From: Phytomonas francai
Taxonomy: Eukaryota > Euglenozoa > Kinetoplastea > Trypanosomatida > Trypanosomatidae
DNA length: 64,000 nucleotides
NCBI GenBank assembly: GCA_001766655.1
Contig: MJCC01000005.1
Coordinates: 444,422-508,421, forward strand
Direction: 5' to 3'
In this document: positions 18,640 to 29,570 of the stretch, piece by piece
Layout of the letters: each line of letters begins with the position of its first letter
Numbering within the stretch: position 1 is the first letter of the stretch
Translations under genes and position numbers: made by a program
Notes under the pieces: generated by a model
What the model was told of the DNA's origin: nothing
Database searches by the model: none
Seen by the model: the letters and a program-made list of their open reading frames with translations, nothing else

Positions 18640-18962
18640 AGACCAGCAACATGGGGGGATAGGCACATATAAATATTAAAAATGTGTTTCATAAACAATA
18701 TATTTTCTTCGTAAGCGATGATTAATTATTAAAAAGGAAAAATGGCTTCGTCTATACTTTTATACAATGACGATGTCTAGTTTCCCGGTTACTTTCTATC
18801 GGTGGATGATGTCATTTTCATGTTTTGTATGCTTTCAAGGTTATATCGCATACCTTCCGCTTTCTTTTCCGACTTTATTGATAATGCTTCATTTTGCATA
18901 GTGCAGGAAGGCAGGGGTAGCTTTCTAGATTTTCTCCCCTCGTCTAAGTCCAAAAAAGCTAA
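18640..18962. other. Intergenic region
   Basis: AT-rich, no gene recognised. A pyrimidine tract near 18921-18946 followed by AG just upstream of 18963 is a possible trans-splice acceptor for the TPR gene. Confidence 0.5.
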
Positions 18963-20204
18963 ATGATCGAAAAGTTGAGTAGGGTTTCACCGAAACTGCT
19001 TTCTAGGTGGAAAGTATACAGCTTCATTCGGATCACACAAGCTCATGCTCTGTGGGATAGTAAAAGCATGCATGCCGGTCTTCGATTTTCAATCCCCTAT
19101 CGCTTTTACAGCAGCTCTCATAAACACTACTCAGAGGAGGAGCTAGTGGAGCTTAACGAAAAAGCCACAGAGGCATTTAAGGAAGGGGACTATGAAGAGG
19201 CGATCGATTTGTGGGAATTAATCGTACGCTCGGAGAATTATTCCAAAGACGGCCCGGCCGTGGTAAGCTGCCTAAATAATCTGGCCTCGGCGTATGGGAA
19301 AGCAGGCCAAAACGCACGGAAAATCGAAATTCTCGAAAAGGTTCGTCAAGTTGTACGGCGCGTGTACGGTGCGGAGCACCCGCAGTACGCGATGGCGCTT
19401 TACCATCTAGCCTGCTCAAAAGAAGAGGTCGGCATGTACGAGAACATGCGGTGCCACCTTGAGGAGTCTTTAGTCGTGCACGAAAAGCGCTTTAGCCCGA
19501 TGAACATCAAGGTCGCTCGCGTATTGCTTTTGCTGGCGAATGCGCACGAGAAGCTCGGCGAGCCGGCGGCGCAGCTGGAGAGGGCGCGGCGTGCGTTTGA
19601 GATCACAAAGCACCACTACGGCGCGGAGCATATCCAAACCACCACCGCGTTAATGATCCTTGGCCGCGCCTATGGTGCGAATCAGCAACCTGAGCAGTAC
19701 CTGAGGCTCGCGCGGAGGGCATTTGAGATTCAGGAAAGACGCCTCGGTCCTGGGAACTTTCAGCTCGCGTTCAGTTTACTGGAGCTCGCGAAGGCGCACG
19801 CGGCGAACGGGGACTACGCAAAGCAGAGGGAGTTGCTGGAGCGGTCACTGCGCGTGCAGGAGCGGGCGCTTGGCGAACAGCCCACGCATCTTGTGGAAAC
19901 CTATCTTTGCTTGGGGAATGCGTATGCGCATCTCGGTGAGGTGGAGTCTATGGCTCACCACTATAACGAAGCCCTGAAAATCGCACGGCGCGGGGATGAC
20001 AGCAATCCTGTCGACATCGGAAGAGCCGCCATCAAAGCGGCGCTGGGGAATTTACAGGTGGGGAACCTCACAAAGGCACGTCGGCTCGCTGTCGAAGCGG
20101 CTGAGTTGCTGTCGACAGTATCGCACAGCCATCCCTTGGCAAAGGAGCTAGCAGAAATCGAAAAGAAGCTAGCGGCAAATGATGAAAGTGGGAAGAACAG
20201 TTGA
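18963..20204 (+). CDS. Mitochondrial-type TPR repeat protein
   Basis: 413 residues. The first ~50 are basic, rich in Arg and Ser and poor in acidic residues (LSRVSPKLLSRWKVYSFIR), typical of a mitochondrial presequence. The rest is a TPR solenoid. It starts with a canonical unit (ATEAFKEGDYEEAIDLWELI) and continues with about six units of ~42 residues of the kinesin-light-chain type (LNNLASAYGKAG, LYHLACSKEEVGMYENM, LGRAYGANQQ, LELAKAHAANGDYAKQRELL, LGNAYAHLGEVESM). Such repeats bind protein partners, and no catalytic domain is present. The function is unknown; a scaffold or assembly role in the mitochondrion is inference. The ATG at 18963 is the first in frame and gives the presequence. Confidence 0.85.
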   Translation: MIEKLSRVSPKLLSRWKVYSFIRITQAHALWDSKSMHAGLRFSIPYRFYSSSHKHYSEEELVELNEKATEAFKEGDYEEAIDLWELIVRSENYSKDGPAVVSCLNNLASAYGKAGQNARKIEILEKVRQVVRRVYGAEHPQYAMALYHLACSKEEVGMYENMRCHLEESLVVHEKRFSPMNIKVARVLLLLANAHEKLGEPAAQLERARRAFEITKHHYGAEHIQTTTALMILGRAYGANQQPEQYLRLARRAFEIQERRLGPGNFQLAFSLLELAKAHAANGDYAKQRELLERSLRVQERALGEQPTHLVETYLCLGNAYAHLGEVESMAHHYNEALKIARRGDDSNPVDIGRAAIKAALGNLQVGNLTKARRLAVEAAELLSTVSHSHPLAKELAEIEKKLAANDESGKNS

Positions 20205-21978
<1,774 letters not shown>

Positions 21979-22202
21979 AAAAAAAAGGGGGTTTCCTCTT
22001 GGGATTGACTGGGATGACTTGAATATTCCTTTTTTTCCCTGTCACCATACCACGCCCAGAAAAGCTTAATTGTCGCAGCGCAGTGTGTTAAAAAGAGAGG
22101 CACATTCTGAGTAAGGAAAGTTAATCGAAATTGGAATTAGGCATTTGTGTTATGCTAATTTTTATTCCTCCTGTGGTAATGTTTAGGAGGCTATTCATTT
22201 CT

Positions 22203-22244
22203 ACACTATATATATATATATATATATACATATATATATAGTGT
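22203..22244. repeat. 42-base near-perfect TA palindrome
   Basis: ACAC, then alternating TA with one C interruption, then GTGT: the ends are reverse complements and the whole could form a hairpin or cruciform. It lies about 225 bases after the RUVBL1 stop, in a gap (21979-22528) that otherwise shows only AT-rich sequence and the repeat at 22431-22462. Confidence 0.85.
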
Positions 22245-22430
22245 CAGACCTTTAATCGAGATATTTGTTAATTCACTATTTATAAATACATAAAGAATAA
22301 AGGTATCGACACCATGCGCCGGGACGATCCAGCCTTACTTGATGAATAGCTGTCTCATACAAGGCGACTTTGTGAACACTTAAAAGAACAATAAACATTG
22401 CCTTCAAAAATTTCTAGCTCGATTAAAAAG

Positions 22431-22462
<32 letters not shown>
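22431..22462. repeat. (AT)n(AC)n microsatellite
   Basis: About 21 bases of AT followed by 11 of AC, just upstream of the SET-domain gene. Its pyrimidine content is poor. The likely splice acceptor for that gene is the AG at 22520-22521, 8 bases before the ATG. Confidence 0.85.
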
Positions 22463-22463
<1 letters not shown>

Positions 22464-22528
22464 GAGTGAGACAAGAGGCCTCGTAGCCTGGACGGATGCA
22501 CCCCGGCTGACCTTTCGACAGGCCCGAA

Positions 22529-23491
22529 ATGCTGGAGTTCTACGTGAAAGACGGCCCCCCGCGGCAGGTCGTCTGCGCCGACGCCGCGAGCTACGCCTTT
22601 CTGTGGCCGCTCTTCTTCGCGCGCGCGGTGCCGGCGGCGCGGCTGCTCTCCCGCTGGGCCGCCCGCCGCGGCGCCGCCGTGCGCGCCCCCCTCCGCCTTC
22701 GGATGACGGCGGAGGGCGGCTGCCGCGTCGTCGCCACCCGCGCGATCCCCGCGAAAAGCGCGCTGATTTCCGTCCCGCTCGCGCTCTGCCCGGGGGTCGC
22801 GCGCACGGGCCCGGGCAGGGGAACGGCCTACGCGAGCCTCGACGCCGTCGGCGAGCTCGCCGGGCTCGTGGTGCGCCACCTGCAGGATCGCAGGAGTCCC
22901 TACCGGCCTTACTTGGAGTTCCTGCACGATCTGCACAACTACGACGAGGACACGGCGCTTGGCGGCGACCACAATTTGGATGCGCGCCTGTTGGAGGAAA
23001 TCGATGTGCTCTACGCGGGGAATGTGATGCATGTGAAGGGCGTGCCGAATGCCCCATTTTTGGAAAAGGAGGCTCTGCGGACCGTGGAGCAACGTGTACA
23101 CTGGGTGCGCTTGCACAATCTACAGCGTCGTCTCGAGCAAAGTGTCCCGTATTTTGCTTCAAAATCCGTCGCATGGGGAATCTCCATGGTCCTCTCAAGA
23201 GCAGTCGAGGATGATGACCAGGGCCTCACGCTGTTTCCGTTGATCGACTTCTGCTCGCACAGCTTCTCCCCCAATGCCTCCATCATGGTATGCAAAACGA
23301 AAAAGGAAAACTCTAAATTCGGCGTCAAGTCACATGATAGCTCCGTCGCCTGTGTGCACCTCGTATCGCTCAAGGAAATCAAAGCAGGCGACGTTTTAAC
23401 CCGCCTATTTGATAAGCGTGGTGTGGAATCGATGGAAGACACTGAGTACTGGAACGTGCGCTGGGGTTTTGTTCCTGCCAAAGATAGCTGA
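22529..23491 (+). CDS. SET-domain lysine methyltransferase (RuBisCO-LSMT / SETD6 type)
   Basis: 320 residues. The N-terminal part gives the SET opening (RVVATRAIPAKSALISVPLAL), followed by a helical insert typical of the LSMT/SETD3/SETD6 class. The conserved catalytic core is LFPLIDFCSHSFSPNAS, with His244 and Asn249 as the cofactor-binding pair. It is followed by LKEIKAGDVLTRLFD and a YGFVP-like end (RWGFVPAKDS). These enzymes methylate non-histone proteins, and the target cannot be predicted. The protein is shorter than many relatives because the C-terminal substrate-binding domain appears to be missing. The usual Tyr after GD(E)L is Arg-Leu-Phe here, so full activity is uncertain. The first third of the gene is very GC-rich. 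The ATG at 22529 opens the conserved frame. Confidence 0.8.
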   Translation: MLEFYVKDGPPRQVVCADAASYAFLWPLFFARAVPAARLLSRWAARRGAAVRAPLRLRMTAEGGCRVVATRAIPAKSALISVPLALCPGVARTGPGRGTAYASLDAVGELAGLVVRHLQDRRSPYRPYLEFLHDLHNYDEDTALGGDHNLDARLLEEIDVLYAGNVMHVKGVPNAPFLEKEALRTVEQRVHWVRLHNLQRRLEQSVPYFASKSVAWGISMVLSRAVEDDDQGLTLFPLIDFCSHSFSPNASIMVCKTKKENSKFGVKSHDSSVACVHLVSLKEIKAGDVLTRLFDKRGVESMEDTEYWNVRWGFVPAKDS

Positions 23492-23551
23492 AAACACCCC
23501 TGGACACGACACGACTATTTCCACACTGAGAGCATTACGTTTCACAACGTA

Positions 23552-23568
23552 AATATATATATATATAT
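23552..23568. repeat. Short (AT)n tract
   Basis: Seventeen bases of alternating AT, 61 bases after the SET gene stop codon. Confidence 0.7.
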
Positions 23569-23590
23569 GTTACAATGCACCACTTGAGAT

Positions 23591-23618
23591 CTTTGTTTTT
23601 TTTCTCCTGTTTGTGAAG
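23591..23618 (+). promoter_or_regulatory. Candidate spliced-leader acceptor for PEX1
   Basis: A T-rich pyrimidine tract (about 23591-23612) is followed by AG at 23617-23618. The PEX1 ATG is 60 bases downstream with no earlier ATG. Confidence 0.55.
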
Positions 23619-23677
23619 CTCATTAAGCGTAACTAAACAACATTGGCAGATATAATCAAGAAAAAATCTTTAAAGTT

Positions 23678-26515
23678 ATGAATTCAGGCTCACTTCTAGT
23701 TGCGGTAGATTACACGCGCCACGATCTTTTCGTTATCGCCTCAAGTGCCTTCATCGAGAGCGTGGTTAGACCACTTTACGCGGGAGCGCCTCCATCTGTT
23801 TTGCCCCTTCGTCTGACAAAGGCAGACGGCAGTATTGTCTACGTGGGCTGCCTAGCGCAGCGGCCTCATCAACAGGGTAAGCATAAACTTTATCTTTCGC
23901 ACAATTTGACAAGCGACCTCGGACTGCGCGAGAACGATCAAGTTGACTGCACCCCACTGCTGAACATCCCCCGCGCGGCTAAAGTTTTTGTATCCCCGCT
24001 CACTGTGGATGAAAGCGAGGTGGTAGAACAAAATGCCTTGCGCATTGAGAACCAACTTCTTCGTAACGTGCAGGTGGTCTTCCCCGGTATGGTAATCACA
24101 GCAACTATTTATGCCGGTGCCCATGCAAAAGTTATCGTACAAAAGATTGAGGAATGCGATGGAAGAGAAATCACTCAGGGATGTGCCTCAATGTTCGAAG
24201 GCACAAACTTCATCGTAGCCGTCCGTCCTCGCCAAGACCCAAGAAAAGACAATAATGAAGAAGTACCGAAGTCACGTTGGGGGTTCCTTCGATGCAGCCC
24301 AATGCCCGGAAGCGCCAATTTCAGCAGCAGCGGTATCAATCAAACGGAAGGCGACGCCTCTCAGTGGGTGGTCTTAGTCCACCCAAGCACCGCAAAGTGT
24401 TTGCAATGGGAAGATCAGAAAGATGACAAATTCAGCGCGCTTGATCTTAGGACGCTATCCACGCTGGAGGACACCAAATTAACGCCGTCCTTTCTACGAG
24501 CTCATGTGGGAAAGGCTCGGGTGGCTTTAGATGAGTCGGTTCCGCATGACGAACGGGTGGCGATGGCGTACGCCTCGTTCGTGGATCAGGCTACCACCGT
24601 GCTGGTGATGCCCGAGGATGCTGTAAATGGGGCTGTCGAAAGGGAAGACGCGGCAGTGCAAGCTGCCGACGCCGCACGAGAGGAATCTGCGGAAACGCAG
24701 CCAGATCGCGCCGAGCCGGCGTCGTTGGATGCTAGATTGGGCGTAGAGCACCTCAGCGAGGTGCATGGAGACGTGCCTCGTGAGTTGATGGCGCACCTTC
24801 GCTGCACCTTTGAGCGCCCCCGAGGCACGGGCGGCAATGTGCTCCTCTGCGGCGGTAAAGGGTCCGGTAAGAGCACGTTGGTGTCGTGCGTCCTGAAGGC
24901 ATTCCAACCGGTGCACTCGGTCGTGGTGGAATGCACCGTTGGCAAGCAGTTTCTCGCTAAGCTGCGTGCTTCCCTTGTCGAGTGTGTTCTGTGTGCACCC
25001 TCGGTGCTGGTTTTGGATGGGCTGGACACTATCGCTCCAGAGCAAAAAGAAGGCAACGTGCAAGCGATGACCTCGGTTACGAAGGCCACACTGGATGCCT
25101 TCCTCACGACAAACTCAACCCTTTTGTCATCTGCCGCACACAAGCGCATCGTGATAATAGCCACCTGTACAAACCGCGAGTCAATCAATACTTGCTTTCG
25201 CTCGGCAGCGTGCTTTGAGAAGTTTATCGCGCTCAACGCACTCAACCGAAAAACACGCGGTGCCATGCTAAGGCAGCTTTTTCCAAATCTGACGGCTGAG
25301 CATGCAAGCAAGATGGCGGCGCTAATGGATAACTACACCCCTTTTGATGTTAAACAAGTGTCGCTGCGAATCAAAAACAAGGTCGGCGCCACGGGCTACA
25401 AGGGCGAGGATGCATCCTTTGTGGAGCACGTGGAGCAGGCGGTTTCCACTTTCACGCCTCTTGCACACACTGGCATCAAATTTCTCAAGGGTGAAAAGCT
25501 TAACTGGGCGAGCATTGGCGGCCTCTCGGAAGCTAAGAAGGTTTTATATGATACGCTCATTCTTCCAATGAAGCATCCGAATCTGTTCGCCCGCCTCCCA
25601 CTTAAGACACGGAGTGGGATCCTACTCTATGGGGCGTCTGGCTGTGGCAAAACGTTTATCGTAGAAGCTCTGATGAATGCCGAAAGCATCAACTGTATCG
25701 TTGTCAACGGGCCCGAGGTGTTTGGTAAGTACATTGGACAAAGTGAGCAAAAAATTCGGGATGTTTTTGAACGTGCCCAGGCAGCGGCGCCGTGTGTTGT
25801 GTTCTTTGACGAGTTCGATTCGATAGCTCCTCAACGTGGGATGGACAACTCGGGAGTGACGGACCGTGTTGTGAACCAGCTTCTATGTTATTTGGACGGC
25901 GTCGAGGGGCGCAAAGACGTTTACGTGGTCGCCGCGTCGAGTAGGCCTGACTTGATCGACGCAGCGCTGCTGCGTCCAGGGCGGCTGGATAAAGCGGTGG
26001 TGTGTCCTATCCCTTCCCACTCTGCCAGACTTGCTATTCTAAAGTATTTATTCGAAAAGCTCTCAGTCACGTTTGACGACGCAACACTCGACCACTTTGC
26101 TGAGCTTACAGTGAACTGGACGCCGGCTGACTTGACTGCTATGGTGTCGACAGCAAACTCCCTCGTGAGCCAGCGTATTATTTCGACTCTAAGCGCTAAC
26201 ACTGGGGTGGGGCATGGCGAACTCGAGGAATACGATGGTTCAAGCGCGTTCTTTGTAGCACACGTCGGGCAAAACACGTCTCAAGAAAAGGTGGTTGATT
26301 CGATCAAACGCTCGATACAGGGGCAGCGAAGTGTGACCACCCATCTGAACGTCAAGGAGGCGTTGTCGAGCAAGGACGTCCTCGATGCTATTGCGTCAAC
26401 TCGGCCGTCCCTTTCTGAAAAAGACATCCTCAAGCAGAAGAGGATTCATGATATTTTCAGTAAAAAAACGCCCATACCACCGGCGGAAGTTGGAACAAAG
26501 TTAACATATTACTAA
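23678..26515 (+). CDS. PEX1: Peroxin 1, AAA ATPase for glycosome/peroxisome matrix import
   Basis: 945 residues. With PEX6 this ATPase extracts the import receptor PEX5 from the peroxisome (here glycosome) membrane. The N-terminal ~170 residues match the PEX1 double-psi-barrel region. Domain D1 has Walker A GGKGSGKS at 392-399 and a Walker B ending LVLDGLD, which lacks the catalytic Glu, as expected for an inactive D1. Domain D2 has Walker A GASGCGKT (652-659) and Walker B Asp711-Glu712. It continues with RGMDNSGVTDRVVNQLLCYL, GRKDVYVVAASSRPDLIDA and LLRPGRLDK, wording characteristic of PEX1 rather than NSF or p97. The C-terminal tail is weakly conserved. Length is in the family range. The ATG at 23678 starts just before the conserved region. 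Confidence 0.93.
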   Translation: MNSGSLLVAVDYTRHDLFVIASSAFIESVVRPLYAGAPPSVLPLRLTKADGSIVYVGCLAQRPHQQGKHKLYLSHNLTSDLGLRENDQVDCTPLLNIPRAAKVFVSPLTVDESEVVEQNALRIENQLLRNVQVVFPGMVITATIYAGAHAKVIVQKIEECDGREITQGCASMFEGTNFIVAVRPRQDPRKDNNEEVPKSRWGFLRCSPMPGSANFSSSGINQTEGDASQWVVLVHPSTAKCLQWEDQKDDKFSALDLRTLSTLEDTKLTPSFLRAHVGKARVALDESVPHDERVAMAYASFVDQATTVLVMPEDAVNGAVEREDAAVQAADAAREESAETQPDRAEPASLDARLGVEHLSEVHGDVPRELMAHLRCTFERPRGTGGNVLLCGGKGSGKSTLVSCVLKAFQPVHSVVVECTVGKQFLAKLRASLVECVLCAPSVLVLDGLDTIAPEQKEGNVQAMTSVTKATLDAFLTTNSTLLSSAAHKRIVIIATCTNRESINTCFRSAACFEKFIALNALNRKTRGAMLRQLFPNLTAEHASKMAALMDNYTPFDVKQVSLRIKNKVGATGYKGEDASFVEHVEQAVSTFTPLAHTGIKFLKGEKLNWASIGGLSEAKKVLYDTLILPMKHPNLFARLPLKTRSGILLYGASGCGKTFIVEALMNAESINCIVVNGPEVFGKYIGQSEQKIRDVFERAQAAAPCVVFFDEFDSIAPQRGMDNSGVTDRVVNQLLCYLDGVEGRKDVYVVAASSRPDLIDAALLRPGRLDKAVVCPIPSHSARLAILKYLFEKLSVTFDDATLDHFAELTVNWTPADLTAMVSTANSLVSQRIISTLSANTGVGHGELEEYDGSSAFFVAHVGQNTSQEKVVDSIKRSIQGQRSVTTHLNVKEALSSKDVLDAIASTRPSLSEKDILKQKRIHDIFSKKTPIPPAEVGTKLTYY

Positions 26516-26552
26516 AGCAATAACTATGTGAAGCAAACAGTAGCCAAAAAAT

Positions 26553-26576
26553 AGATATATAAATATATATATATTA
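26553..26576. repeat. AT-rich microsatellite after PEX1
   Basis: An imperfect (AT)n tract starting about 38 bases after the PEX1 stop. Confidence 0.7.
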
Positions 26577-26708
26577 ATTGATGCTGCTTTTGACGACTTG
26601 CTAATGAGAGATCCCTTTTCCCAGATGAATTTTTATTCGCCCTTTCCACCCCTTTTCCATTTCGCCGCCGCCCCCCCCCCCTCATACACACAAAAAGACG
26701 TGATTCAG

Positions 26709-26713
26709 AAAAA
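26709..26713 (-). terminator. RNA polymerase III terminator of tRNA-Pro
   Basis: Five As on the + strand read as TTTTT on the - strand, one base past the 3' end of the tRNA-Pro gene. This is the normal Pol III stop signal. Confidence 0.75.
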
Positions 26714-26714
26714 G

Positions 26715-26786
26715 GGGCCGCTACGGGAATCGAACCCGTGGCCTCCCGCACCCGAAGCGGGAATCATGCCACTAGACCAAGCGGCC
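26715..26786 (-). tRNA. tRNA-Pro (anticodon CGG)
   Basis: 72 bases on the - strand. The acceptor stem GGCCGCT pairs with AGCGGCC. The D arm is normal, and the anticodon stem CCCGC/GCGGG encloses the loop TTCGGGT, giving anticodon CGG for codon CCG. The T arm is CACGGGTTCGATTCCCGT with a standard TTCGATT loop (internal B box). The discriminator is C at 26715. No intron and no encoded CCA. The gene points away from the tRNA-Thr gene 78 bases downstream. Confidence 0.95.
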
Positions 26787-26864
26787 AACGGTTCCATAAA
26801 AAAACATTTACGACACATCATCACAAAATTGGAATCTTGATTTTTACTTTTGCAGGGCTATCGT

Positions 26865-26936
26865 GGCCGCTTAGCACAGTGGCAGTGCACCACTCTCGTA
26901 AAGTGGGGGTCGCGAGTTCGATTCTCGCAGTGGCCT
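26865..26936 (+). tRNA. tRNA-Thr (anticodon CGT)
   Basis: 72 bases on the + strand. The acceptor GGCCGCT pairs with AGTGGCC with one G-T pair. The anticodon stem CCACT/AGTGG encloses CTCGTAA, giving anticodon CGT for codon ACG. The T arm is CGCGAGTTCGATTCTCGC. The discriminator is T at 26936, and CCA is not encoded. It is arranged divergently with tRNA-Pro, so both Pol III genes share a 78-base spacer. Confidence 0.95.
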
Positions 26937-26939
26937 ACC

Positions 26940-26944
26940 TTTTT
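26940..26944 (+). terminator. RNA polymerase III terminator of tRNA-Thr
   Basis: A TTTTT run begins four bases after the tRNA-Thr 3' end. Confidence 0.75.
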
Positions 26945-29546
26945 GCCCCATAGCCAAATTAAATCCTGCGCGTCGTTCCAGTCGTCCAAGTGCTGAAAAG
27001 AGCGTGCGCCTTGTCAGACGAAAGTGTTTCTTGATTACCTCCAGAAAATCTTTGACACCAAGTTTTTTGGGTAATACGCACGATAAGAAAGGGAAAAAAT
27101 CATCATCAAACATTTGTTTACGAAACGAAAATGAAATTTATGGTAGGAAATATTTTCTAGGGTTAAGAAAAAAAATGAGGAACGAAATCACCGTATCCCC
27201 TAGTGCTTGGTGATTGTAAAAATGAATTCGAAAAATTAACTTTTAAGATCCTTTTCCAGACAAGGATACATGAAATAGAGGAGAAATATATAATTTTATA
27301 CTTAATCAGACGGTTTGTAAAAAAATAATAAAACAAGACAATAAATCGCTTTTACAATAATAGAAACCATGGGGGGGGGGGCCTATTTTTCCCCCCAGCC
27401 CCCATGCGGGGACCCCCTAATTCAGCGATTGCCATAAACTGGGTCTAGCACTCTTCTAATATGCTGAAAGCGCGCATATCGTGAATTTTACACCACCCAC
27501 AGAGACTGCACACTTAGATGCCATGTTTTTATTTAACTCATCAAAAATATTTATACCCCCTTTCGCGCCCGCATAAAAATATCCAATTCAAAAGTCTAAA
27601 TTTATAGCACCACAGCTTCTGAAAAAAAAGAAAATTTACCGCATTTGTAAAATAACGATAGGGTTAAAAAAATCGTGAAAATGCCATTGACATGTGAAAA
27701 AAATTCTAGTATTTAATAAATTCCAGCCTTGTTTTATTTCAATTAAATTATCCTTTTCATAGCCCAATTCATTTTTTACAGTGAATATAGATGACAGCGG
27801 CCCCATGATAATAATATTAACTTAAAATTGGCCCGATACGCCGACCAAAAATGGGCTATATTAAATTTAAACGCCATACCCGGATTATTTAATTTATCCT
27901 GTATGATCATTTTTGTGTGTGGGCCAATTTCTTGGACTTTCTTTCATATATATAAAGTTTGCGCGGCAAATGAGAACAAAATCCCTACACACACACACAC
28001 CCAGGCGCCCCCCTACGCAACTCGCCATGAACCCCCTTTGGTTTAATGTGCATAATATTATTCCATTTTCCCCAATAAACCTCTACGTTTCAATCCTAAT
28101 CAATAAATTCATCCTTTTTAGCTAATGCAAAAAAAATTGCAATAAATTAAGGAACTCCTTGGGCGACAAAGGGAAAACATCGCGCATCCAAAAGGCTGCC
28201 CCGCCATAGCCTATTTGCCCGTGTTGTTTCACATAACCATTTAAATTTAACATATAACTGCTTTTTTGAGAGTGTAAGGCCGTTTTACGTCACCAATCCA
28301 CCAAAACCAAAAGTATTCACGACGCATTTCCCATTCGCAGGGACCCCCGTTTGTTATTTTGAATCTTTCTCAACACAGGCCTATTTTTTCCAAAATCTGG
28401 TATCAAGCACTGTTAAATTTTCAAAGCCGATCTTTTTAAAAATTATACTATTCTAATCGCCAAAAATTTTATTATAAGCAGTTAAAAATGCCGAACGGTG
28501 GGGATATGGATATTTAATGCCTGGCGCTTGTTATTTTTTTGGTGTCGAGCCTTGGTGGGTAGCACCTTCCTGTCCACGCCTCCGCGTCATAAAATTCAAT
28601 CAGCACCATCAATAGCGTGTTTTAAGCCGTTTCAAAAACAAAAAATGGTGTCTTTTGTGAATAAAAATGGAAAATATTAATGGGTTGCGCTTTGGTTTTG
28701 TTTACGGCAAAATCCGTTGCGTGCCGTTAAAAATGGGGGGGGGGGGGGGGCCTCCGTCATGGAACGGTTTCGTGTGCATAACATTTCGCCACCTTTACGC
28801 ACAGAGGCTTTCTAAAAATTCATAATAAATATGTTGAAAATAATAATATTAATAGGAAAGACTTTATATGAACAAGGGGCGTTCCGACCACGCCAAGGCA
28901 CAGCGCCAACCCAGGCCCCCCATGCCTCGCTTTGGCACCCGCCCCGGGGGTGCTACGGCGCATCCGGGGGGCATAGGGGTCACTATAGAAATCGAACTTA
29001 ATAGTCGCCATCCGCGATACCATTTTATCGTTCACGCTAATGGTGGAAAATCCGACCGTCCTATCTTTGTGGGCGCAAGTGCTGGGCATACCGGTGCGGC
29101 ATACGCCTCGGTTTGGCTTGCTTTTTCCTGCTTAAAATAAAAAAAGCAAACGGTAAGGAGCCGCCCAGCGCACTTATAGAGTATAAACCGTTGCCTGTGC
29201 AGAATTCTTCTGCAAGAAACACACGGAAAGGACTAAAACACCTGGTTTCTTTATTTTACAAGTTTTATTATTTTAACATCTCCCCCCCCCCCAAGAATTA
29301 GTCCCCTTTTTTTTTGCATGCCGCTGCTCTTCCGTCATGGGAACGCTGCTATTATTGCTTTTGGTTTCTGTTTCCCTGAGTTGGGACATTTAAAACGTAC
29401 TTTCGGGAGGGAGACCCCCTGAACATTTCAGCTTTCATACGCTTTTGAAGTGCTTTCAAGAGGAAATAAACATAAGACGCACCTACCGCCGCGGTCATGC
29501 TGTTCTCCAAAGTATTTAAAAGTACATATTCATATAATCAATAGAC
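26945..29546. other. Gene-free region, probable head-to-tail boundary of transcription units
   Basis: No supported gene in 2.6 kb, although genes on both sides run in the + direction. The sequence mixes AT-rich stretches with abrupt GGCC- or CCCC-type clusters, unlike other gaps here. It carries G runs of 11 (27371-27381) and 16 (28735-28750) and a C run of 11 (29282-29292). Another C11 lies just before the tRNAs (26671-26681). Short diverged repeats recur within it. In trypanosomes, Pol III genes and G-rich tracts are known to mark polymerase II transcription-unit boundaries, so this is the best candidate in the window for termination of one unit and initiation of the next. A 90-codon frame at 28868-29140 has no recognisable domain. 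Confidence 0.5.
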
Positions 29547-29561
29547 TTTTTTTTTTCCAAG
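29547..29561 (+). promoter_or_regulatory. Candidate spliced-leader acceptor for the 1983-residue gene
   Basis: A run of ten Ts plus CC is followed by AAG, with AG at 29560-29561, nine bases before the ATG at 29571. Confidence 0.5.
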
Positions 29562-29570
29562 CCGTGATAT

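Noticed and set aside
23678..26515. Assignment of the double AAA protein as NSF or p97
   Set aside because: The D2 wording (SGVTDRVVNQLL, VYVVAASSRPDLIDAALLRPGRLDK, shown in parts) and the degenerate D1 Walker B are those of PEX1.
26865..26936. U6 snRNA or 7SL gene paired with the tRNA-Thr
   Set aside because: In trypanosomes some small RNA genes sit next to a divergent tRNA, so I looked upstream and downstream. The divergent partner here is tRNA-Pro, and I saw no U6 or 7SL-like sequence.
28877..28884. GGGCGTTC, identical to a kinetoplast minicircle conserved block
   Set aside because: A single 8-base match is expected by chance in 64 kb on two strands, and I found no GGGGTTGGTGTA origin block nearby, so there is no case for a minicircle insertion.
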